DNA of 35,215 nt from Bradyrhizobium sp. JYMT SZCCT0428. GTDB lineage: Bacteria > Pseudomonadota > Alphaproteobacteria > Rhizobiales > Xanthobacteraceae. The position numbers and the translations under genes were made by a program. The DNA lies in NCBI RefSeq assembly GCF_018131075.1, contig NZ_JAFCLS010000067.1, forward strand, positions 1 to 35,215, read 5' to 3'. The stretch's first letter is position 1, and each line of letters opens with the position of its first letter. This document shows, piece by piece, positions 1 through 6,538 of this stretch. The notes beneath the pieces were generated by a model. The model saw only the letters and a list, made by a program, of their open reading frames with translations, did not search any database and was not told where the DNA came from.

Positions 1-253
1 CCGTAAAGCCATTGCGCAGGGAAGGCCGGGTGTTCTCCGCTGCCCTGTATGCTCGTGTGCAGCCTACTTAGTGCAAATCGCACACGAGACCGCGGGTGCA
101 GCGCGCACCCGGTCTTCCCTGCGCCCTCTTACGAGAGGGCGGGAAGTTTCTGGCAAAGCTCGGGCGCGATGCGCCGCGAGAAGGCGAGAGTGCGTTTGGA
201 TGACGGTGCAACCAACAAACGCCGCCGTCGTCCCGGCGTTCGCCGGGACGACG
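1..253. repeat. Dispersed structured repeat, left copy (3' part)
   Basis: This gene-free stretch begins inside a repeat whose first 45 bases recur at 35171-35215 in the same orientation with two mismatches. It is strongly self-complementary. Bases 14-32 pair with 106-124 (19 bp, one G-T wobble) and 52-60 pair with 80-88 (9 bp, perfect). A local 7-bp stem at 93-99/105-111 competes with the long one. From memory, similar sequences recur many times in Bradyrhizobium and Rhodopseudomonas genomes and are often mis-annotated as small hypothetical proteins; I could not check this. The short frames across it lack recognisable domains and I do not call them genes. The exact right boundary is uncertain. 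Confidence 0.75.
226..253. repeat. Perfect GC-rich palindrome (REP-like)
   Basis: Arms CGTCGTCCCGGCG and its exact reverse complement (13 bp each) are separated by two bases. It resembles the short dispersed palindromes common in Bradyrhizobium. It lies just upstream of the crotonase promoter and could act as a boundary hairpin for transcripts entering from the left. Confidence 0.7.
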
Positions 254-265
254 ATCGGTAGAGGA

Positions 266-293
266 TTGACTCCCTCGCCAATAGTTATAAAAT
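266..293 (+). promoter_or_regulatory. Probable sigma-70-type promoter of the hydroxycinnamate operon
   Basis: TTGACT (266-271) and TAAAAT (288-293) are separated by 16 bases and sit 31 bp upstream of the crotonase start. The -10 box lies inside the inverted repeat at 280-302, the classical layout for repression by occlusion. Inferred from sequence only. Confidence 0.5.
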
Positions 294-302
294 ATAACTA
301 TT
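280..302. promoter_or_regulatory. Candidate MarR/CouR operator, site 1
   Basis: A perfect inverted repeat: AATAGTTATA, three bases, TATAACTATT. MarR dimers bind AT-rich palindromes of about this size. A second site with the same 10-3-10 layout (right arm 9 of 10 identical) lies at 9438-9460 next to the MarR gene, which supports assigning both to that regulator. It overlaps the predicted -10 box. Confidence 0.65.
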
Positions 303-323
303 CTGGACGGGAAACAATAATCC

Positions 324-1124
324 ATGGGAAACGCCGCTTCCGCAACCGCTGACCAGGCCGGATTGCTGACCATCGAGAAATCAGGCGCGGTGCTAACCGT
401 GGGGCTCAACCGCCCCGCCAAGCGCAATGCGCTGAACGACGGCATCATCCTTGCGATCCAGGATTGCTTCGCCAATCTGCCCGAAGGGACCGGCGCCGTG
501 GTCATCCACGGTATCGGCGACCATTTCTCCTCCGGCCTCGATCTGTCTGAGCTGACCGAGCACGACGCCACCGAGGGCCTGCGGCACTCGCAGATGTGGC
601 ATCGGGTGTTCGACCGCATTCAATATAGTCCCGTGCCCGTCATCGCCGCGCTCAAGGGCGCGGTGATCGGTGGTGGGCTGGAGCTGGCCTGCGCCGCGCA
701 TATCCGCGTCGCCGAACCATCAGCCTATTTCGCGTTGCCCGAGGGCCAGCGCGGCATCTTTGTCGGCGGTGGCGGTTCGGTGCGGCTGCCGCGGCTGATC
801 GGGGTGGCGCGGATGACCGATATGATGCTGACCGGCCGGGTCTATTCTGCGACCGAAGGCGCCGCCTACGGCTTCTCGCAATATCTCACCGAGGCCGGCG
901 GCGCGCTGCCCAAGGCGCTGGAACTCGCCGAACGCGTCGCGGCCAATGCCCCGCTGACCAATTTTGCGGTGCTGCAGGCATTGCCGATGATCGCGGAAGC
1001 CAATCCGCAGGCCGGCCTCCTGATGGAGTCGCTGATGGCCACGGTGGCGCAGAGCGACAAGGAAGCAAAACGCCGGATCCGCGAGTTTCTCGATCGCAAG
1101 ACCGCCAAAGTGAAGCCGACCTGA
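324..1124 (+). CDS. Enoyl-CoA hydratase/isomerase (crotonase) family, hydroxycinnamoyl-CoA type
   Basis: A 266-residue crotonase, the usual single-domain length. The oxyanion-hole region GAVIGGGLELACAA and the following ALPEGQRG carry both glutamates that act in hydratases (the positions of Glu144 and Glu164 in the rat enzyme), so it should hydrate a 2-enoyl-CoA. In feruloyl/p-coumaroyl-CoA hydratase-lyases the same fold goes on to release an aromatic aldehyde and acetyl-CoA; the sequence alone does not say which outcome applies. It is the first gene of a + strand operon, with its stop 1 bp before the ATG of the CoA ligase, and has a promoter overlapped by a MarR-type operator upstream. The role in hydroxycinnamate breakdown is inferred from neighbours. 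The ATG at 324 has only a weak upstream GACGGGA. Confidence 0.85.
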   Translation: MGNAASATADQAGLLTIEKSGAVLTVGLNRPAKRNALNDGIILAIQDCFANLPEGTGAVVIHGIGDHFSSGLDLSELTEHDATEGLRHSQMWHRVFDRIQYSPVPVIAALKGAVIGGGLELACAAHIRVAEPSAYFALPEGQRGIFVGGGGSVRLPRLIGVARMTDMMLTGRVYSATEGAAYGFSQYLTEAGGALPKALELAERVAANAPLTNFAVLQALPMIAEANPQAGLLMESLMATVAQSDKEAKRRIREFLDRKTAKVKPT

Positions 1125-1125
1125 C

Positions 1126-3021
1126 ATGAGCGCCAAGCCCAACATGTCCCCGATTGAAAGCGCCACGCGCAGCGGCAGCGCCCATCCGCTCCGCGCCATC
1201 TCGTTCGGGAATCCCGACGTCACGGTCGAGCGCCGCGATGACGGCACCATCTATCTGCGGCCGAAGCTCAAACTGCGCGACTATCCCGTGCGCATCACCG
1301 ATCGCCTGCATCATTGGGCCCGGGAAGCGCCCGAGCGCGTCTTCATGGCGGAGCGCGACGCGACGACCGGCGGCTGGCGAAAAATCACCTACGCGCAACT
1401 GCTGACCTCGACGCGGCGCATCGCCTCGGCGCTGCTGGCGCGCGGGCTTTCGGCGGAAAAGCCGATCGTGATCCTGTCAGGCAATTCGGTCGACCATGCG
1501 CTGCTGGCGTTCGGCGCGCTCTATGCCGGCATTCCCTTCTGTCCGGTGTCGCCGGCCTATTCGCTGGTGTCGCGCGATTACGGCAAGCTTGCCTTCCTGA
1601 TGAAGCTGTTGACGCCCGGCCTCGTCTTCGCCGACGACGCAGGCAAATTCGCCGATGCGTTGACCGCCAACGTTTCGCCGGGGACGGAGATCGCAGCAAC
1701 ACGCGGCGAGGTGCCCGGCCGTGACGTGACGCTGCTGTCTGACCTCCTGGCGACGCCGGAGCATTGGCGCCTCGATGCGGCCCATGAAGCCATCGGCCCG
1801 GACACAATTGCAAAGTTCCTGCTGACGTCAGGCTCGACCGGCAATCCCAAGGCCGTCATCAACACCCAGCGGATGATCTGCGCCAACCAGGTGATGCTGC
1901 GCGAAACGCTGGCGTTCCTGATGGACGAGCCGCCTGTGATCATCGACTGGCTGCCGTGGAATCACACGTTCGGCGGCAACCACAATATCGGGCTGACGCT
2001 GTTCAACGGCGGTTCGATGTATCTCGACGAGGGCAAGCCGATGCCCGGCGGTATCGAGGAGACCGTGCGTAACCTCCGCGAGATTTCGCCGACGGTCTAT
2101 TTCAACGTCCCCAAGGGCTATGAATCGCTGCTGCCCTATCTGCGCGAAGATTCAGCGCTGCGCGCAAAATTCTTCGGACGGCTGCACGCGATGTTCTTTT
2201 CCGGTGCGGCGCTGTCGCCGTTCGTCTGGAATAGCCTCGACGAGCTCGCGGTGCAGGAGACCGGTTTTCGCGTGCCGATGCTGACCGGCCTCGGCGCCAC
2301 GGAAACTTCGCCGTTCTTCATGTCGGTACGTCCCGACACCAGCCGCTCCGGCCATGTCGGCCTGCCCGTGCTCGGCAACGACGCAAAATTGCTGCCCAAC
2401 AACGGCAAGCTTGAGGTCCGCGCCAAGGGTCCGAACGTCACGCCGGGGTATTGGCGTCAGCCCGAATTGACCGCGGCGGCATTCGATGAGGAAGGCTTTT
2501 ACAAGTTCGGCGACGCGCTCAAGCCTGTCGATCCCGACAATTTCGACGCCGGTTTCGACTTCGATGGCCGTATCGCCGAGGACTTCAAGCTTGCCAGCGG
2601 CACCTGGGTCAGTGTCGGTCCCTTGAGGGCGCGCTTCGTCGCGGCCTGCGCGCCGTTGGTGCGCGACGTCGTGATTGCCGGCATCAACCGCGACGAATTA
2701 TCGGCGCTCGTGATGCTCGATCTCGACGGCTGCCGTCTGATCAACCCGAAACTTCCGGCGAACGATCTCGCGGCGGCGGCATCCGATCCGCTGATCCGCG
2801 CGGCATTCCGCGAGCGCTTTCAAAAGTTGCTGGCCGATGCCACGGGCTCGTCGACCCGGATCACGCGCGCGGTGCTGTTCGATGCGCCGCTGTCGATCGA
2901 TCGCGGCGAAGTCACCGACAAGGGCTCCATCAACCAGCGCGCGGTGATCGAGCATCGCAGCGCGCTGATCGAGCAGATCTATGCAACGGCGCCGCCGGCG
3001 CACGTCATCACGCTGAAATGA
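1126..3021 (+). CDS. fcs: Feruloyl-CoA synthase-like aryl-CoA ligase
   Basis: A 631-residue ANL-superfamily adenylating enzyme that should activate a hydroxycinnamate (ferulate, p-coumarate or caffeate) to its CoA thioester with ATP. The N-terminal segment FGNPDVTVERRDDGTIYL and the overall length are typical of the feruloyl-CoA synthase group rather than the shorter fatty-acid ligases. The phosphate-binding motif LLTSGSTGNPKAV is near residues 231-243, LTGLGATETSPF near 387, and the C-terminal EVTDKGSINQ carries the conserved lysine. Its start overlaps the end of the preceding crotonase gene almost exactly, so the two are translationally coupled. It corresponds in context to the ligase of the couAB operon of R. 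palustris (recalled). Substrate assignment is by family and context; a related aryl-propenoic acid is possible. Confidence 0.85.
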   Translation: MSAKPNMSPIESATRSGSAHPLRAISFGNPDVTVERRDDGTIYLRPKLKLRDYPVRITDRLHHWAREAPERVFMAERDATTGGWRKITYAQLLTSTRRIASALLARGLSAEKPIVILSGNSVDHALLAFGALYAGIPFCPVSPAYSLVSRDYGKLAFLMKLLTPGLVFADDAGKFADALTANVSPGTEIAATRGEVPGRDVTLLSDLLATPEHWRLDAAHEAIGPDTIAKFLLTSGSTGNPKAVINTQRMICANQVMLRETLAFLMDEPPVIIDWLPWNHTFGGNHNIGLTLFNGGSMYLDEGKPMPGGIEETVRNLREISPTVYFNVPKGYESLLPYLREDSALRAKFFGRLHAMFFSGAALSPFVWNSLDELAVQETGFRVPMLTGLGATETSPFFMSVRPDTSRSGHVGLPVLGNDAKLLPNNGKLEVRAKGPNVTPGYWRQPELTAAAFDEEGFYKFGDALKPVDPDNFDAGFDFDGRIAEDFKLASGTWVSVGPLRARFVAACAPLVRDVVIAGINRDELSALVMLDLDGCRLINPKLPANDLAAAASDPLIRAAFRERFQKLLADATGSSTRITRAVLFDAPLSIDRGEVTDKGSINQRAVIEHRSALIEQIYATAPPAHVITLK

Positions 3022-3067
3022 ATTCAGGGAATTCAACTTCGAGAAGATTCTACCAGGGAGAAACACA

Positions 3068-3829
3068 ATGCAGTTGAAAGATCAGGCTGCCATCGTCACC
3101 GGTGGCGCATCCGGATTGGGCGCCGCCACCGCGCGCCGGCTGGCGGCGCAGGGCGCCAAGGTCGCGGTGTGCGACCTCAACGCCAAGCTCGCTGAAACCG
3201 TCGCCGCCGAAATCGGCGGCGTCGCCGTGGTCTGCGACGTCTCGGACGCCGCCTCGGCCGAAGCGGCCGTCGCCGCCGCCGCCAAGGCGCATGGCCCGGC
3301 GCGGGTGCTGGTCAATTGCGCCGGCATCGGCGTTGCCAAGCGCGTGATCGGCAAGGAAGGCCCGATGGCGCTCACCGATTTCGACCGCGTGATCAGGGTC
3401 AATCTGATCGGCTCGTTCAACATGCTGCGGCTCGCAACCGCCGGCATGTCGAAGCTGGAGCCTCTTGAGTCAGGCGAACGCGGCGTCGTGATCTCGACCG
3501 CTTCGGTCGCGGCCTATGACGGCCAGATCGGGCAATCGGCTTACTCGGCTTCCAAGGGCGGCATCGTCGCGATGACGCTGCCGATCGCGCGCGAGCTGGC
3601 GCAATTCGGCATTCGCGTGCTGACCATCGCGCCCGGCCTGTTCCTTACGCCGCTGCTGGCCAATTTGCCGCAGGAGGCGCAGGACTCGCTCGCCGCCGCG
3701 ATCCCGTTCCCGCGCCGGCTCGGCCAGGCTGATGAATTTGCCTCGCTCGCCCTGCATATGATCGACAACCCCTATCTGAACGGCGAAGTGGTGCGGCTCG
3801 ATGCCGCGCTCCGCATGGCCCCGCGCTAA
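3068..3829 (+). CDS. Short-chain dehydrogenase (3-hydroxyacyl-CoA dehydrogenase type 2-like)
   Basis: A 253-residue classical SDR. The NAD-binding TGGASGLGAA is near residue 12, the catalytic serine lies in ISTASVAAY, and the Tyr-x-x-x-Lys pair in YSASKGG is near residues 158-162. The tail GEVVRLDAALRMAPR and the motif ILFLTPLL-like 'GLFLTPLL' fit the HSD10 / 3-hydroxyacyl-CoA dehydrogenase branch, which oxidises 3-hydroxyacyl-CoA to 3-oxoacyl-CoA with NAD. Following a ligase and a hydratase, this points to a beta-oxidation-like step on the aromatic side chain rather than, or besides, retro-aldol release of an aldehyde. It starts 46 bp after the ligase behind a CAGGGAGA ribosome site. The exact substrate is not visible. 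Confidence 0.8.
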   Translation: MQLKDQAAIVTGGASGLGAATARRLAAQGAKVAVCDLNAKLAETVAAEIGGVAVVCDVSDAASAEAAVAAAAKAHGPARVLVNCAGIGVAKRVIGKEGPMALTDFDRVIRVNLIGSFNMLRLATAGMSKLEPLESGERGVVISTASVAAYDGQIGQSAYSASKGGIVAMTLPIARELAQFGIRVLTIAPGLFLTPLLANLPQEAQDSLAAAIPFPRRLGQADEFASLALHMIDNPYLNGEVVRLDAALRMAPR

Positions 3830-3845
3830 GTATGGTCCGTTTACT

Positions 3846-3890
3846 TCTCCCTCGCCCCGCACTTGCGGGGAGAGGGTCGGGGTGAGGGGC
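3846..3890. repeat. Dispersed GC-rich dyad (CTCGCCCCGC type)
   Basis: CCCCGC at 3855-3860 pairs with GCGGGG at 3865-3870 inside the longer imperfect CTCCCTC/GAGGGTC frame, followed by GGGGTGAGGGG. The same type recurs at 24661-24745, 29922-30066 and 32396-32531. It sits in the 154-bp gap between the SDR and thioesterase genes and may weaken read-through; it has no T-run typical of a terminator. Confidence 0.6.
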
Positions 3891-3983
3891 TCTATCCGCT
3901 AACCCCGGTGTCAATTGCTGGACCTGTACCCCCTGAACGCCGATACCTGTTCAATTCAACGTCATAGGCTCTAGGGATATCCA

Positions 3984-4403
3984 ATGTTCGTTAACCGCCG
4001 CGACGTGCAGATCCAGTGGGGCGATTGCGACCCCGCCAACATCGTCTATTACCCGCGCTACTTCGCGATGTTCGACGATTCGACCTCGATCATGTTCGAA
4101 GCGGCCGGTTTTTCGAAGCAGGACATCATCCACAAATACGGCCTCGTCGGCATTCCCATGGTCGATACGCGGGCGAAATTCCACATCCCCTCGACCCATG
4201 GCGACTGGATCAGAATCGAAAGCCGGATCGAGAGTTTCAAGCGCTCCAGCTTCGAGGTGGTCCACAACGTGTTCAAGGGCGAGGCGCTGGCGATCGAGGC
4301 GTTCGAGACCCGCGTACTGGTCGGCAAGCATCCGGACGATCCCGCGCGGCTGAAATCGGCTCCGATGCCGCCGGAGATCATCGAGCGGTTCACGCGGGGC
4401 TGA
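3984..4403 (+). CDS. Acyl-CoA thioesterase, 4-hydroxybenzoyl-CoA thioesterase (hotdog) family
   Basis: A 139-residue single hotdog domain. Near the N terminus QIQWGDCDPANIVYYPRYF holds the conserved Asp and the Tyr/Phe cluster of the 4-hydroxybenzoyl-CoA thioesterase group, whose members hydrolyse aryl- or acyl-CoA to the free acid and CoA. In this cluster it could release an aromatic acid such as 4-hydroxybenzoate or vanillate from its CoA ester, or relieve CoA sequestration. It is preceded by CTAGGGATATCC as a modest ribosome site and lies 154 bp after the SDR gene. The binding-protein gene follows after 88 bp with its own likely promoter. The family is certain; the substrate is inferred from neighbours. 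Confidence 0.82.
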   Translation: MFVNRRDVQIQWGDCDPANIVYYPRYFAMFDDSTSIMFEAAGFSKQDIIHKYGLVGIPMVDTRAKFHIPSTHGDWIRIESRIESFKRSSFEVVHNVFKGEALAIEAFETRVLVGKHPDDPARLKSAPMPPEIIERFTRG

Positions 4404-4438
4404 CTTCACTTCCCGCATGACCTAAAGAAGGGGCTGAA

Positions 4439-4468
4439 TTGACGCTCTGGTTTTGCTTAGAACTATAA
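4439..4468 (+). promoter_or_regulatory. Possible promoter of the binding-protein gene
   Basis: TTGACG (4439-4444) and CTATAA (4463-4468) are separated by 18 bases, about 24 bp upstream of the ATG. The -10 region AACTATA resembles one half of the MarR operator seen at 280-302, but no good second half is present. A strong ribosome site, AAGGGAGGA, follows. Confidence 0.45.
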
Positions 4469-4491
4469 AAAGATACCCAAGGGAGGAATAA

Positions 4492-5643
4492 ATGAAGAAG
4501 GCTTTTCTGTCCGCCGCGGCAATCGTGGCGGCGCTCGCATTGCCGGGGTCGCCGGCATGGTCTCAGGCCAATGAAATCGTCATCGGCATCACCATCGTAA
4601 CCACCGGCCCGGCCGCGGCCCTTGGCATTCCCGAGCGCAATGCGCTGGAATTCGTGCCGAAGGAAATCGGCGGCGTGCCGTTGAAACTGATCGTGCTCGA
4701 CGACGGCGGCGATCCGACCGCCGCCACCACCAACGCGCGGCGCTTCGTCACCGAATCCAAGGCCGACATCATCATGGGTTCGTCGACCACGCCGCCGACG
4801 ATTGCCGTCTCCACCGTCGCCAACGAAGCCGGCATTCCGCATTTCGCGCTGGCGCCGCTGCCGATTAACGAGGCGCGCATGAAATGGTCGGTCGCGATGC
4901 CGCAGCCGATCCCGATCATGGGCAAGGTGCTGTACGAGCACATGAAGGCCCACGGCATCAAGACCGTCGGTTACATCGGTTACTCGGATTCCTACGGTGA
5001 CCTCTGGTTCAATGATTTCAAGGCCCAGGCCGTTCCGATGGGCATAGCCCTGGCGACTGAAGAGCGTTATGCCCGTACCGATACGTCGGTCACCGGCCAG
5101 GTGCTGAAGCTGCTCGCCGCCAATCCCGACGCGGTCCTCGTCGGCGGCTCCGGTACCGCCGCGGCCTTGCCGCAGGCCGCGCTGCGTGAGCGTGGCTACA
5201 AGGGCCTGATCTATCAGACCCACGGCGCCGCCAGCATGGACTTCATCCGTATTGCGGGTGCGGCGGCGGAAGGCGTGATCATGTCTTCCGGTCCGGTGAT
5301 GTCGCCGGAAACCCAGCCCGACAGCGCACTGACCAAGAAGCCCGGCCTAGCGCTCAACAGCGCCTATGAAGCCAAGTACGGCGCCAACAGCCGCAGCCAG
5401 TTCGCCGGCCATTCCTACGACGCCTTTGAAGTCCTCAAGCGCGTCATTCCGCCGGCGCTGAAGGCCGGCAAGCCCGGCACGCCGGAATTCCGTGAAGGCA
5501 TCCGTCAGGCCCTGCTGACCGAACGCGACATCGCCGCCAGCCAGGGCGTCTACAACTTCACCGAAAAAGACCGCTACGGCCTCGATGACCGCTCGCGGAT
5601 CATCCTGACCGTGAACAACGGAAAGTACGTTCCGGCGAAGTGA
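4492..5643 (+). CDS. Periplasmic substrate-binding protein of a HAAT-family ABC transporter (CouP-like)
   Basis: A 383-residue type I periplasmic binding protein. It opens with a lysine-tipped signal peptide (MKKAFLSAAAIVAALALP, cleavage near SQA-NE) and continues with EIVIGITIVTTGPAAALG, the ligand-loop start typical of LivK-like proteins. It should capture an aromatic acid in the periplasm and deliver it to the permease encoded convergently at 5807-9350. R. palustris has a p-coumarate system, CouPSTU, with a similar neighbourhood (recalled), so a hydroxycinnamate ligand is the best guess. It is quite different from the three binding proteins at 13907-17961, so the two transporters should have different ligands. 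The start is fixed by the signal peptide and the strong GGGAGG upstream. Confidence 0.85.
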   Translation: MKKAFLSAAAIVAALALPGSPAWSQANEIVIGITIVTTGPAAALGIPERNALEFVPKEIGGVPLKLIVLDDGGDPTAATTNARRFVTESKADIIMGSSTTPPTIAVSTVANEAGIPHFALAPLPINEARMKWSVAMPQPIPIMGKVLYEHMKAHGIKTVGYIGYSDSYGDLWFNDFKAQAVPMGIALATEERYARTDTSVTGQVLKLLAANPDAVLVGGSGTAAALPQAALRERGYKGLIYQTHGAASMDFIRIAGAAAEGVIMSSGPVMSPETQPDSALTKKPGLALNSAYEAKYGANSRSQFAGHSYDAFEVLKRVIPPALKAGKPGTPEFREGIRQALLTERDIAASQGVYNFTEKDRYGLDDRSRIILTVNNGKYVPAK

Positions 5644-5658
5644 GCCTCAACTCCATCC

Positions 5659-5785
5659 GTCATGGCCGGGCATAGCCGTCTGAAGGACGGCGTCGCTTCC
5701 GCTAGCCTATGACCCGGCCATCCACGTCTTTGCCGCCATCAAGAAAGATAAGACGTAGATGCCCGGGTCAAGCCCGGGCATGACG
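5659..5785. repeat. Degenerate long dyad of the GTCATGGCCGGGC family
   Basis: Left arm begins GTCATGGCCGGGCATAG and right arm ends AAGCCCGGGCATGACG. The right arm is itself a perfect hairpin (5759-5781, 9-bp arms). The arms are less alike than in the copies at 27688, 31664 and 32990, suggesting an older copy. It fills the gap between the convergent binding-protein and livF-like genes and may end transcription from either side. Confidence 0.7.
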
Positions 5786-5806
5786 TCGTTGGGTTCAGCG
5801 CTAGAC

Positions 5807-6538
5807 TTAAATCGCGCTCTCGCCTTCGTGCGTGAAGCCGAGATAGCTCGCTGCGACGCGCGCGTTGGTGGCGATGTCGCTGGCGGGACCGCTCAGGACG
5901 AATTCGCCGAGCTCCATCACGTAGGCGCGGTCGGCGATCTTCAATGCGGCTTGCGCGTTCTGCTCGACCAGCAGCACCGAGACGCCGGCCGCTCGTAACT
6001 CGCCGATAGTGCGGAAGATGTCGGCGACGATGATCGGGGCGAGGCCGAGGCTCGGCTCGTCCAGCATCAACAGTTTTGGGGCACCCATCAGCGCGCGGCC
6101 CATCGCCAGCATCTGCTGCTCGCCGCCGGAGAGCGTGCCGGCGAGCTGCTTGCGTCGCTCCTTCAGCCGCGGAAACAGCGTGTAGACCCGCTCGAAAGAT
6201 CTCGCAGCAATCGCCTTCGCAATCCGGAACGCGCCGAGCTGCAGATTGTCCTCGACGTTCATGGTGCCGAACAATTCGCGGTGCTCGGGCACGAGGCTGA
6301 GCCCAACCGCGACGCGGTCCTCGATGTCGAGGGAAGCCATATCAGCGCCGGCGAAAGCCGCCGATCCCGTGAGCGGCAGGATGCCCATGATCGCGTTCAG
6401 CAGCGTCGTCTTGCCGGCCCCGTTGGCGCCGATGATGGTGACGATCTCGTTATCAGCGACGTCGAGTGATACCGAGCGCACCGCCTCGACCTTGCCATAG
6501 GCGACATGCGCATCGCTCACCTTCAACAGCGCGCTCAT
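5807..6538 (-). CDS. HAAT ABC transporter ATPase, LivF-like
   Basis: A 243-residue cytoplasmic ATPase of the LivF type. Walker A is GANGAGKTT near residue 38, the signature is TLSGGEQQMLAMGRALM, and Walker B is KLLMLDEPSLGLAP with the catalytic Glu; the switch region reads LLVEQNAQ. LivF proteins pair with a LivG ATPase to drive uptake; here the LivG partner is the C-terminal half of the upstream fusion protein. The start codon overlaps the stop of the fusion gene (ATGA), so translation is coupled. It is the last gene of a three-gene - strand operon convergent with the binding-protein gene. The aromatic-acid role is inferred from the cluster. Confidence 0.9.
   Translation of the reverse strand: MSALLKVSDAHVAYGKVEAVRSVSLDVADNEIVTIIGANGAGKTTLLNAIMGILPLTGSAAFAGADMASLDIEDRVAVGLSLVPEHRELFGTMNVEDNLQLGAFRIAKAIAARSFERVYTLFPRLKERRKQLAGTLSGGEQQMLAMGRALMGAPKLLMLDEPSLGLAPIIVADIFRTIGELRAAGVSVLLVEQNAQAALKIADRAYVMELGEFVLSGPASDIATNARVAASYLGFTHEGESAI

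Noticed and set aside
71..352. Short frame across the left repeat that continues into the crotonase region
   Set aside because: It lies in a dispersed repeat with stems and runs over the promoter, operator and start of a well-supported gene; no domain is seen.
4455..4475. Third MarR operator upstream of the binding-protein gene
   Set aside because: Only a partial left half (6 of 10) is present and the right half does not match; noted as a possible half site only.
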